In this document: positions 28,916 through 37,099 of the stretch, in pieces
Layout of the letters: each line of letters opens with the position of its first letter
Numbering within the stretch: position 1 is the first letter of the stretch
Origin: Paenibacillus piscarius
GTDB taxonomy: Bacteria > Bacillota > Bacilli > Paenibacillales > Paenibacillaceae
DNA: 64,000 nucleotides
NCBI RefSeq assembly: GCF_022234545.1
Contig: NZ_JAIEUI010000023.1
Coordinates: 57,811 to 121,810 of the forward strand
Direction of reading: 5' to 3'
Position numbers and translations under genes: made by a program
The notes under the pieces: generated by a model
Told to the model about the DNA's origin: nothing
The model's input: only the letters and a program-made list of their open reading frames with translations
Database searches by the model: none

Positions 28916-30079
28916 CTAACTCCGCTCACGCTCATACCAATACCCGGGAATCCCCTTCTCCAGGCGCATCAAAGCCTCCAGATAATAATAGTCCCCCCAG
29001 ATCATATAGCCGTCCGGCCCATAGTTGCCTCTGACATGATAGGAGCCGTGGTCAATGAGACCTTCCTCCACCCCGGCCATGCCCAGTGCTGAATCAGCCA
29101 GTGCATTCATCGTCCGCGTCACAGCCTGCTCCAGACGCGGACGGAATGGGTCATCAGCCGCAAGATGCTCCAGCAGCTCAAGCATGCCGCACGCGGCAAT
29201 GGCGGAGGCGGAGCTGTCCGGGTTCACCGAGCCGGCGGCCGGAGCATCGAAGTCCCAATAGACAATGCCGCTCTCCGGAATCCGTTCGATAAAATAAGCA
29301 GCCATGCGCTTCGAGGTCTCCAGAAACGCAGAATCGCCTGTGAAGCGGTAAGACAGGGCAAAGCCATAGATGCCCCAGGCCTGTCCGCGCGTCCAGGTGG
29401 AGCCGTCGCGGAAGCCCTGGTGCGTCCCTCCCCTTAGCGCATTGCCGCTCCCGTCGAAATAGAAGGTATGATAGGAGGAGTCATCCCCCCGCACCAGGAA
29501 TTTGCGCGACAGTCTGGCTTGGGCGGCTGCAACCCGGGCATACCGGTCATCCCCGGTTACCTGGGAGGCCCAGTACAGCAGCGGCAGATTCATCAGGCAA
29601 TCAATGATAATCCGCCCGCCGTTCTCCGGATCATTCTCCGGTCCCCAGGCCTGGATAAGCCCAGCGGATTCACGCCAGCGGCTCAGCAGGTGGTCGGCGG
29701 CACGCAGTGCCAGCGCCTTATGCTGCTCATTCCCTTCCACAATCCAGCCCGCCAGCGCGGATAAGCCGTACAGGAAGCCGATGTCGTGATGGTCCAGTGC
29801 CAGCTTGTCTCCGAGCCGGCGGTCAAAGCTGTCCACCTGTGCATGGGCATGCTGGCGCAGCGCTTCGTCTCTGCTGTACTCATAACAGAGCCAGACGATT
29901 CCGGTCCAGAAGCCTTCAATCCAGTCTTCGTTGCCGCCCCATTCATAGTGCTTGCCGTTGGAGATATGGGGGAATTTCTGAGGGTGCTCCTCCAGATTTC
30001 GTTTGGTTTTGAGCACAGCGGAGGCAATCGCCTCCTGCCACTTCACACCTGTTGCTATTGCTTCTTTCACAAGTCTCAT
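28916..30079 (-). CDS. Glycoside hydrolase family 88 unsaturated glucuronyl hydrolase
   Basis: Removes the 4,5-unsaturated uronic acid from the oligosaccharides made by the lyase; intracellular (no signal peptide). 387 residues. The active-site Asp residues fit HHDIGFLYG (about residues 97-105) and GRIIIDCLMNLPLLY (about 154-168). Aromatic ligand-binding motifs include GNEDWIEGFWTGI and STWTRGQAWGIYGFAL. Its ATG overlaps the stop of the upstream permease gene, so it is translationally coupled to the importer. Confidence 0.93.
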   Translation of the reverse strand: MRLVKEAIATGVKWQEAIASAVLKTKRNLEEHPQKFPHISNGKHYEWGGNEDWIEGFWTGIVWLCYEYSRDEALRQHAHAQVDSFDRRLGDKLALDHHDIGFLYGLSALAGWIVEGNEQHKALALRAADHLLSRWRESAGLIQAWGPENDPENGGRIIIDCLMNLPLLYWASQVTGDDRYARVAAAQARLSRKFLVRGDDSSYHTFYFDGSGNALRGGTHQGFRDGSTWTRGQAWGIYGFALSYRFTGDSAFLETSKRMAAYFIERIPESGIVYWDFDAPAAGSVNPDSSASAIAACGMLELLEHLAADDPFRPRLEQAVTRTMNALADSALGMAGVEEGLIDHGSYHVRGNYGPDGYMIWGDYYYLEALMRLEKGIPGYWYERERS

Positions 30080-30909
30080 CCTTTCACTGAACCGGCTGTA
30101 ATGCCCGAGATAAAGTACCGCTGGAAGAACAGGAAGACTGTAACGACAGGAATCAGCGATAATACCGTGCCCGCCATCACCAGTTGGGTTTGCGAGGTGA
30201 ACTCACCATTCAGACTGGCTAACCCTAGCGGCAGGGTCTTCAGCCGGTCGCTGGTCAGATAGATCAGCGGAGCCTGGAAGTCATTCCATACCCAGGAGAA
30301 GGCGAAGATGCCAAGGGTGGCCAACGCCGGCTTGGCCAGCGGCAGAATGACCCGGGCGAAGATGCCGAATTCATTGCAGCCGTCAATCCGCGCCGCCTCA
30401 GACAGCTCCTTCGAGATGCCGGAGAGGAACTGGCGCATCAGGAACACGCCATAGGGGCTGAAGATTTCCAGCACAATCAGCGCCCAGTGGCTGTCCACCA
30501 GGCCCAGCTTTTTGATCACAAAATACTGCGGAATCATAATAACCTGATATGGGATCATGAAGGCCGCGAAGTACATGATGAACAGGCGGTTCTTCCCGGG
30601 AAAGTCCAGCCTGGCGAAGGCATACCCGGCGAGGGAGCAGGTAATCAGCTGCCCCAGGGTCACCAGAATGGAGACCTTCAGGGAATTGAAGTAGTACAGC
30701 GGAAAGGGAATGCTGGTCCAGACCTCAGCGTAATTCTCGAAATGGAAGTTCTGCGGAATCCACTGGATCGGATACTGGAACACTTCCTCCTGCAGCTTGA
30801 AAGAGGTGGAGAGCATCCACAGGAAGGGCACGACCATGATCAGGGATATGACAATCATGAGCAGATGCGACAGCGATTTCGGCACTGCCCGGCCTAGTAG
30901 TTGACCCAT
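30076..30909 (-). CDS. Carbohydrate ABC transporter permease (MalG-like)
   Basis: 277 residues, about six membrane helices. The EAA loop ELSEAARIDGCNEFGIFARV (about residues 172-191) is typical of CUT1 permeases. GGGGGAG lies upstream of the ATG at 30909. The gene overlaps the upstream permease by 16 nt and GH88 by 4 nt. Part of the importer for lyase products. Confidence 0.93.
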   Translation of the reverse strand: MGQLLGRAVPKSLSHLLMIVISLIMVVPFLWMLSTSFKLQEEVFQYPIQWIPQNFHFENYAEVWTSIPFPLYYFNSLKVSILVTLGQLITCSLAGYAFARLDFPGKNRLFIMYFAAFMIPYQVIMIPQYFVIKKLGLVDSHWALIVLEIFSPYGVFLMRQFLSGISKELSEAARIDGCNEFGIFARVILPLAKPALATLGIFAFSWVWNDFQAPLIYLTSDRLKTLPLGLASLNGEFTSQTQLVMAGTVLSLIPVVTVFLFFQRYFISGITAGSVKG

Positions 30910-31844
30910 CGTTTCTCCCCCTTGAATTGAACATAAGTGATTACCAGCACGATCAGGAACAGCACAATGGCTTCAGCGGAAGCATAGCCGAAGGCGGAAT
31001 TACGGAACGACTGGACGAAGATATCATAGACGAGCAGCTTCGTGGACCGGCCCGGACCGCCGCCCGTCATGACGTATACAAGATCGAAGGATTTGAACAG
31101 ATTAATAATGCAGGTGATAATCACGAAAAAGGTGACCGGAGACAGCATCGGCAGTGTGATGTTACGGAAACGCTGCAGAATGTTGGCCCCGTCAATGTTG
31201 GCCGCCTCGTACAGCTCCTTGGATATGCCCTGCAAGCCGGCCAGGAACAGCAGCATATAGTATCCGGCCATCTTCCAGGCCGAAACTAGAATAATACTGA
31301 ACAGGGCCCATTTGGAGCTGACGAGCCATCCGGGCGGCTGGTCCATGAAGTTGCCGAGGAACATGTTCAGCGGACCGAGCGTCGGATTGAAGATCGCCTG
31401 CCAGACTACCGCTACGGCGATGAATGAGGCGATATGCGGGAAGAAGAAGGCCGCTCTATAGAGCGAGATCCCCTTCAGCTTCCGGTTAACCAGCAAGGCC
31501 AGAGACAGGGAGGCAATGATTACAAGCAGGCAGGCGCCGAACGTGTAGACCAGCGTATTCTGCAAGGCGATCCGGAAGTTATCGTCCCGCAGCAGCCGGA
31601 CATAATTGTCCAGCCCGTTCCATTTCAGCGCATTATAGCCGTCCCACTCCGTGAAGCCGAGCCCAAGCGCCATCACACTCGGGATGCCAATGAACAGCAG
31701 GAACCCCAGCAGATTCGGCAACAGGAACAGATAGGCCGTTCTTGCCTGCGGATGCATCATCCGCCGCCATAAGGACGCATCCCCGCCTGCAGCAGGCCGC
31801 ACGGCCTGCTGCTTGCTAAGCGAGCTTTTATTCAAAGTAGACAT
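30894..31844 (-). CDS. Carbohydrate ABC transporter permease (MalF/UgpA-like)
   Basis: 316 residues with six membrane helices and the EAA loop KELYEAANIDGANILQRFRN (about residues 218-237). A polar N-terminal tail of about 30 residues precedes the first helix. GGGAGG precedes the ATG at 31844. No ATPase gene is present in the locus, so the importer probably borrows a shared MsmX-type ATPase encoded elsewhere, as is usual for CUT1 systems of Bacillales. Confidence 0.93.
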   Translation of the reverse strand: MSTLNKSSLSKQQAVRPAAGGDASLWRRMMHPQARTAYLFLLPNLLGFLLFIGIPSVMALGLGFTEWDGYNALKWNGLDNYVRLLRDDNFRIALQNTLVYTFGACLLVIIASLSLALLVNRKLKGISLYRAAFFFPHIASFIAVAVVWQAIFNPTLGPLNMFLGNFMDQPPGWLVSSKWALFSIILVSAWKMAGYYMLLFLAGLQGISKELYEAANIDGANILQRFRNITLPMLSPVTFFVIITCIINLFKSFDLVYVMTGGGPGRSTKLLVYDIFVQSFRNSAFGYASAEAIVLFLIVLVITYVQFKGEKRWVNY

Positions 31845-31865
31845 CTCACCATCCTCCCTTGGTAT

Positions 31866-33149
31866 CTATTGAATCTCTTGATCTCTTCTCTTCTTAATGT
31901 CCTGAACCGCCTGCTCTGGTGTAATCTCGCCCAGCAGCGCCAATTCGCCTTCTTCGGTCACAATCGTATTCATTTGGGTAATACCCTTACGCAGTTCGCG
32001 TTCCGGCACAGAGGTAATATTGAAGATGGCATCGAGGTTGACCGCATCGTTCGTGAAATTGTCCTGATACTGCTTCTTCACGCTGTCGGCGGTGGATGCA
32101 GGCGTCTGATATTTCGCTACAATCTGCTGCCCTTCTTCACTGGAAATGAAGCTGATCCATTTCTTGGCTTCCTCCTTGTGCTTGGCATCAGAGCTTACAG
32201 CATGCACAACCACTGCGGTCATCGTAGTGCCCTTCTTCACCTCCGGCGGATGCGGAACATAGGTCATCCCCCAGTTAAATGTCAGCTTGTTGTCCTTCTT
32301 GTCCTGCTCCAGCATTCCCGGGAACCACGTGCCGGTCACCACCATCGCATATTTTCCCGTCAGGAAAGCTGTTCTGTAGTGGGCGTTCGTCGCCTTATTC
32401 TCGGCAATGGAAGGCTGTGCCCCGCTGTCCGACAGCTCCTTGCGCAGCTTGAGGCCCTGCACGTAAGGGGTCAGATCATCATTGTAGAGCGATGCGCCGA
32501 GCTGCTGTCCATAGACGTACCAGGTCTGCGGCCAGTCCGGCATGAAGGAGCCGTAGATCTTATCCTGTCCGCTCCCGCTGGTCATCTGCTTCGCCAGCTC
32601 CACATATTGCTCCCAGGTCAGATCATCTCCCGGATACGCCACTCCCGCTTGGTCGAACAGATCCTTGTTGTAATAGAGCGCCCAGCCGTCTGAACGGAAA
32701 GGCAAGCCGTACAGCTTATCATTAATCTTCAGGCCGTCTAAGGAAGCCTCAACACCTGTGAGCGCGGTGCTGTCCGCAGCGGCCAGATCATCGAGCGCCA
32801 GCGCGCGTCCTGATGAGGCCAGCTTGTAATACTCATCCAGACTCTTGAAGGCGAAAGCGTCCACCTCACCGCCGCCGGTCAGCGTAACCGTCAGCCGTTC
32901 ACTGTAGGTGTTGGCGTCGCTTTTGGTGAAATCCACGGTAATGCCCGGGTTCTTCGCTTCAAAGGCTTGGGCCAGCTCGTCGTACATCCGCTCCGAGGCA
33001 GTGTCATTCCAGAGCATAAATTTCACCGCAACATCCTGCTTAGGCGCCGAAGTCCCCGCCGTAGTGTTATCCGTATTGTCTGAGCCGCAGCCTGCCAGAA
33101 GCACCGCGCCTGCCGTCATTCCCATCAATGGCTTCATCCAGTTCCTCAT
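31866..33149 (-). CDS. Carbohydrate ABC transporter substrate-binding lipoprotein
   Basis: Extracellular solute-binding protein family 1, 427 residues; the signal peptide ends at VLLAGC, then GSDNTDN. Typical segments are VKFMLWNDTASERMYDELAQ (about residues 43-62), DGWALYYNKDLFDQAGV, and AKKWISFISSEEGQQIV. It presumably binds unsaturated oligosaccharides made by the PL8 lyase. First gene of the SBP-permease-permease-GH88-PL8 series, transcribed after the YesN/YesM genes. Confidence 0.93.
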   Translation of the reverse strand: MRNWMKPLMGMTAGAVLLAGCGSDNTDNTTAGTSAPKQDVAVKFMLWNDTASERMYDELAQAFEAKNPGITVDFTKSDANTYSERLTVTLTGGGEVDAFAFKSLDEYYKLASSGRALALDDLAAADSTALTGVEASLDGLKINDKLYGLPFRSDGWALYYNKDLFDQAGVAYPGDDLTWEQYVELAKQMTSGSGQDKIYGSFMPDWPQTWYVYGQQLGASLYNDDLTPYVQGLKLRKELSDSGAQPSIAENKATNAHYRTAFLTGKYAMVVTGTWFPGMLEQDKKDNKLTFNWGMTYVPHPPEVKKGTTMTAVVVHAVSSDAKHKEEAKKWISFISSEEGQQIVAKYQTPASTADSVKKQYQDNFTNDAVNLDAIFNITSVPERELRKGITQMNTIVTEEGELALLGEITPEQAVQDIKKRRDQEIQ

Positions 33150-33199
33150 GCTTGTCGTCCCCCCAGGTTAGATTGTGTAAGTGTTTCTTACTTGATGTA

Positions 33200-33228
33200 A
33201 ATATAATCGAGTTTTCGGCTGTTGTCTT
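33200..33228 (-). promoter_or_regulatory. Candidate sigma-A promoter of the polysaccharide importer operon
   Basis: On the minus strand, AAGACA (33223-33228) and TATATT (33200-33205) with 17-nt spacing. The -35 is weak, consistent with activation by the neighbouring response regulator. Confidence 0.45.
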
Positions 33229-33276
33229 TGCACCTGGTTCAGTAGAATTGTTGTAATCCTCATTAAAAATGAATTA

Positions 33277-33290
33277 TGTATGCGCTTTCT
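33277..33290. promoter_or_regulatory. cre-like site (CcpA)
   Basis: The minus strand reads AGAAAGCGCATACA, which differs from the usual TGNAANCGNNNNCA pattern at the first base only. It lies about 70 nt upstream of the candidate promoter, where carbon catabolite control would be plausible. By-eye match only. Confidence 0.35.
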
Positions 33291-33297
33291 GTAAGTT

Positions 33298-33320
33298 ACA
33301 TGTTCATTTCCATGACATGT
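33298..33320. promoter_or_regulatory. Imperfect palindrome upstream of the importer operon
   Basis: ACATG-T-TCAT-TTCC-ATGA-CATGT: nine bases pair on each side apart from one unpaired T. It lies about 75-100 nt upstream of the candidate -35. It could be an operator for the YesN-type regulator encoded next door, although such regulators often use direct repeats. Confidence 0.35.
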
Positions 33321-33409
33321 CCATAACATATTCAGATAAAAGAAGAGAAGCTATCCCTTAGCTCCTCCGCGACTGTTCCAATGTTCAGTTTTATATTCTG
33401 ATCCACAGA

Positions 33410-34885
33410 TTATCCCCGATATTCGGATGGTGTCTGTCCGGTCATTTTTTTGAAGACCTTGGAGAAATGGCTGAGGTTATGCAGACCCACCTTCTCGGCA
33501 ATCTCCTGGACGCTTCCTTCCCGGCGCTTGAGCAGCTCCTTGGCCTTCTCTACCCGCAGACGGGCTACGTAAGCCATAGGCGTCTCGCCCGTCTGCTCCT
33601 TGAAGACCGTAGCGAAATAATTCGGATTCAAATGCGCAGCATCAGCCAGGCGTCCCAGCGTCAGCTTATCCGCATAATGCTTCTGGGCATAACGGAGCGC
33701 AGCTTCCACATCCACCGTTACCGGACAGTCCTTATCCGGCATCACCGTTCTCAGGGCAGACGAGATCCGCTCCAGGAATTCCCCGGCCGTTGTGCAGGAA
33801 TGGATTCGGCCGATGGCCTCCGCCCACACCGCGGTATGCTCGCGCTCCAGATATTTGCCGGGAATATTCCGCATCAGCAGCAGGGTAAGCGCCTGGATCA
33901 GCCGCTTCGGATGAATGCCGCGCCGCTGGGCATCCAGCAGCAGCTCATCCAGACACTCCATGATCGTATTGGCATTCCCCACAGCCAGCAGCGTAATCAG
34001 CTTATCTTCCTGACTGCCTGCAAGCGCAGGTATATTAAGCTGATAGACACGCTTATGCTCATACTCCACCGCATGATTCCAGCCCGTATAGAACAGGTCT
34101 GCCTGCAATTCTTCGGCTTCACGGTAAGCCTTCTCCCACTCCTCTGTTCCAGTTACTCTGGAGCTGATCAGTATCCCCGTATCCTCATAACGCTCCAGCA
34201 GCAGATGCGGCAGTTCCAGCCCGTCCGCTATAATGAGATGCACCCGTTGCTCCGTATCCACGAACAGCCGCCGCTCTGCGATCATATCCGGGTACGGGAA
34301 TCCCTCCAGCCAGGCATGAACATCCGTCTGCTCCCACATCTCCCGGTTAATCAGCATGATGACCCACCGCCAGCCGCCGCCTTCCTGCGCACCCGGCTTG
34401 AACTGCTTCAGCCAGGCAGAGGGCGACTGCAGCTCCAGGATCCGCAGCTCCGGCTGAAGGGCGCCGCCCTGCCTGATGCTTTTGCCGCCGTGCTGTCCAG
34501 TTGCCCCGTAGAAGGTGTGATGCAGCCGCTCCAGACAGTGCTCAATCTCGCCGGACGACAGATTCAGCTTGTCCAGATACTCAAATACGCCGTACCGGAT
34601 GCCTTGTCTTGCGAGCTGAAAGTCCGTATGGCTGCTCAGGATACAGATCTGCACGGTCTGCGACAGCTCGCGGATACGGGCGATCAGCTCCAGCCCGTCG
34701 ATCCCGGGCATACGGATATCGGTAATGACTACATCCGGGCGCAGCCGGATGAACAGATCGAGCGCATCGCTTCCATTGCCCGCCTCCCCCACAATTTCGA
34801 ACCCGTACTGCTCCCAGGGCACGGTCCTCAGCAGGGCCTCCCGGATCAGCCATTCATCCTCCACCAGCATCGTTCGTATAGCCAT
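33410..34885 (-). CDS. YesN-type response regulator with AraC DNA-binding domain
   Basis: 491 residues. The N-terminal receiver domain has the phospho-Asp in VVITDIRMPGIDGLELI (about residues 53-69). The middle region is unassigned, and the C-terminal AraC domain has two helix-turn-helix cores (LGRLADAAHLNPNYFATVF and VQEIAEKVGLHNLSHFSKVF). The neighbouring YesM-like kinase gene is 34 nt upstream. It most likely activates the importer-GH88-PL8 operon when the kinase senses oligosaccharide outside the cell. Confidence 0.94.
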   Translation of the reverse strand: MAIRTMLVEDEWLIREALLRTVPWEQYGFEIVGEAGNGSDALDLFIRLRPDVVITDIRMPGIDGLELIARIRELSQTVQICILSSHTDFQLARQGIRYGVFEYLDKLNLSSGEIEHCLERLHHTFYGATGQHGGKSIRQGGALQPELRILELQSPSAWLKQFKPGAQEGGGWRWVIMLINREMWEQTDVHAWLEGFPYPDMIAERRLFVDTEQRVHLIIADGLELPHLLLERYEDTGILISSRVTGTEEWEKAYREAEELQADLFYTGWNHAVEYEHKRVYQLNIPALAGSQEDKLITLLAVGNANTIMECLDELLLDAQRRGIHPKRLIQALTLLLMRNIPGKYLEREHTAVWAEAIGRIHSCTTAGEFLERISSALRTVMPDKDCPVTVDVEAALRYAQKHYADKLTLGRLADAAHLNPNYFATVFKEQTGETPMAYVARLRVEKAKELLKRREGSVQEIAEKVGLHNLSHFSKVFKKMTGQTPSEYRG

Positions 34886-34919
34886 GTTCCCCCTCCTTCA
34901 ATTGACAGCGTCTACCCGG

Positions 34920-36692
34920 TTACTGCTGCTTGGGCAGTGTTATCTCCACCTGGGCACCGGCTCCCGGGCGGCTCTCGAAGTGCAAAGTCCCGGCTTCGCC
35001 GAAATACAGGGCAATGCGCTGCCGGATATTAGACAGCCCGATCCCCGAGTATGCACGCGGCCGCCCCGGATCCTCCCCTTCTGCGGCTCCCTCAAGCGGC
35101 CGTTTGGCGGTTCCGCTCCCGTTGTCGGTTACGGTAATGGTAACAGCAGCAGATACATCATAGACCTGTATCCAGATATGAATGCCCTCATCGCCGTTCA
35201 TCCCGTGATAGATGCTGTTCTCGACCAGCGGCTGCAGGGTGAAGCGGGGAATACGCTGCCCGAGCAGCGCATCCGGGATATCCATCAGAACATGAATCCG
35301 GTCCGGATAACGGATCTGCATAATCGTCAGATAATGCTGCAGTGCGTCCAGCTCTTCCTCAATGGTTACAAGCGGATGCTCCGGGTAGATTTTGGATGAC
35401 AGGAAATAACCTAACGCATGGACCACCTCACGGATCTGCTCCGTCTGGCCGCGCAGCGCCAGCCCGCTTACGACCGCCAGCGTATTCTTGATCATATGGG
35501 GATGAATCTGCGAGAGCAGAGTGTCCAGCTCGGCCTGCAGCTTCTGCTGCTGCTCCACCTTCATCCGTTCCTGCAGCTCCTTCAGATCCGAGGTCATGCT
35601 CAGAAAAGAACGCTGGAGCAGGTCAAGCTCCGGATCGGTGCGGATCAGCGGGAGATGCGTCCATTCCCCGGATCCGATCTTCCTCATCACCCGGACCATC
35701 TGCTTAATCGGCCGAAGAATCCTGCCGGTGAAGAGATGGCCAAGCAGCACGGACAGCAGGACGCACAGCCCGATGACCAGCAGCATAATGTTGCGGATCT
35801 GCCCAAGCTCTGAGAGGAGACTGCGGTAAGGAACCTCTTCGACGACGATCCAATCATTCAGCAGCCTGGCGGAGATATAGATGGACTTGTTCATGCTCTC
35901 CCCGCCGTTTAAGGTCCCTGCGCCCTTGCCGGCCGCTGACTCAAGCGCTTCTTGAAGCACCAGGTCAGGCACAGCCGCACCGGGGGCCGTGTATACTCTT
36001 GTGCCATCCGGCTTCAGGATAATAAACCGGTTATTCAAGGCCATATCGCCCACCAATGCGTTTAAGGAGCCGGAGATGATTATTTTGCCCCACTCTGTCC
36101 CGTCCTCCGCGTGAATGTACCCGGCCTCATAGGACAGCATCGGCTCGGCGGCGCTTGCAGGATCGAAGGGGAGATGCGGCGCTGACCACACAAACCTGCC
36201 GGCTCCTCCCGCCTTGAGCACTTTCTTGAATTCCGCGTTGTTCGCCAGATAATCTGCCAGTCTCGTGCCGTCAGCCCCCCAAGTCGTGAACACCTTACGG
36301 TTATACCCGTAGATGACAACGGACGGTGTCTCCTCAAACCGGGAGAAGACCAGCTTGCTCACTAATTGATTGAATTGGTCCCATTCATGGATGTAGCGCT
36401 TCAGGTCATCCGGGGAAGACAGCGGATCAAGCATTTGCAGCAAGGGCTCCTCCTGCACGAACGACCCGGCAAGCAGCTGGTACATGGCCAGCTGGCTGTC
36501 CACAGAGGCCACCGTCTGCTCCAGCAGCCGGGACTGAATCTCCACAGCCTGGCGGGTTATGGTCTGCTTCGAGGCGTCATAACCGGCCCAGCCGATTACC
36601 AGCATGGGGAGCACGCCGAGCAGCAGCAGCAGCAGAATGAACTTGGAACGCAGGGTACGCCTGGTAATCCTGGTAATCTCGGTGCCCACCAC
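34920..36692 (-). CDS. YesM-type sensor histidine kinase
   Basis: 590 residues from a GTG at 36692 with AGGAGG upstream. First membrane helix about residues 18-36, a large extracytoplasmic sensing domain to about 300, second helix (MLLVIGLCVLLSVLLGHLF), then HAMP, a His-kinase domain and HATPase. The phospho-acceptor region reads IHPHMIKNTLAVV, a departure from the common NPHFLYNTL form. The N-box NSIYHGM and glycines (DNGSGTA, SGIGLSNIRQRI) are present. Paired with the YesN-type regulator downstream. A lone TATAAT upstream near 36827 is the only promoter hint. Confidence 0.93.
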   Translation of the reverse strand: MVGTEITRITRRTLRSKFILLLLLLGVLPMLVIGWAGYDASKQTITRQAVEIQSRLLEQTVASVDSQLAMYQLLAGSFVQEEPLLQMLDPLSSPDDLKRYIHEWDQFNQLVSKLVFSRFEETPSVVIYGYNRKVFTTWGADGTRLADYLANNAEFKKVLKAGGAGRFVWSAPHLPFDPASAAEPMLSYEAGYIHAEDGTEWGKIIISGSLNALVGDMALNNRFIILKPDGTRVYTAPGAAVPDLVLQEALESAAGKGAGTLNGGESMNKSIYISARLLNDWIVVEEVPYRSLLSELGQIRNIMLLVIGLCVLLSVLLGHLFTGRILRPIKQMVRVMRKIGSGEWTHLPLIRTDPELDLLQRSFLSMTSDLKELQERMKVEQQQKLQAELDTLLSQIHPHMIKNTLAVVSGLALRGQTEQIREVVHALGYFLSSKIYPEHPLVTIEEELDALQHYLTIMQIRYPDRIHVLMDIPDALLGQRIPRFTLQPLVENSIYHGMNGDEGIHIWIQVYDVSAAVTITVTDNGSGTAKRPLEGAAEGEDPGRPRAYSGIGLSNIRQRIALYFGEAGTLHFESRPGAGAQVEITLPKQQ

Positions 36693-36894
36693 CTGCCACC
36701 TCCTGTAGACGGCTTAAATACATTTAGTATCATTCATCCGGACGCAAACTTCAACAAAAAACGACAGGAAACGAGCACACTCGCGTGAACGCATGAACGC
36801 AGCATCGTAAAGCCCTGCTTGAGCTACAATTATACTTGAACTCTCTCCGGGGATATTTAGCGGATCAAGAGATTAATTGCATCATTCCGGTATC

Positions 36895-37010
36895 CAAATT
36901 CAGGTGCACTATTGCACCTTATTCGCCCATACGGCCCGAATACACCATTTCCAGGCACTCCTCTATCCCAAGTCCAGCACCGCCAAAGGGATTTCCCCCT
37001 CATGCTCCAC
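36895..37010. repeat. Degenerate family B repeat with hairpins
   Basis: The AGGTGCA/TGCACCT hairpin at 36902-36919 is followed 51 nt after GTGCACT (36904) by a degenerate GGCACTC copy near 36955, then by CCAAAGGGATTTCCCCCTC at 36983. The same two motifs make up the array at 54983-55360. No gene was found between 36693 and 37099. Confidence 0.6.
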
Positions 37011-37032
37011 CCGTTTCCACTTTCAGCATCAC

Positions 37033-37080
37033 AAAAGGAGCTGCCCCAATCAGCCATTTCATGGCTTTTGGGACAGCTCC
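37033..37080 (-). terminator. Terminator of the sigma/anti-sigma operon
   Basis: On the minus strand GGAGCTGTCCCAA pairs with TTGGGGCAGCTCC, with an inner AGCCAT/ATGGCT stem, followed by TTTTG. It lies 20 nt after the anti-sigma factor stop. Confidence 0.75.
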
Positions 37081-37099
37081 ATCCTTTATATTACAATCC

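Noticed and set aside
33467..35032. 521-codon plus-strand frame
   Set aside because: Antisense shadow of the YesN-type regulator and the end of the YesM-type kinase; both have complete domain motifs on the minus strand.
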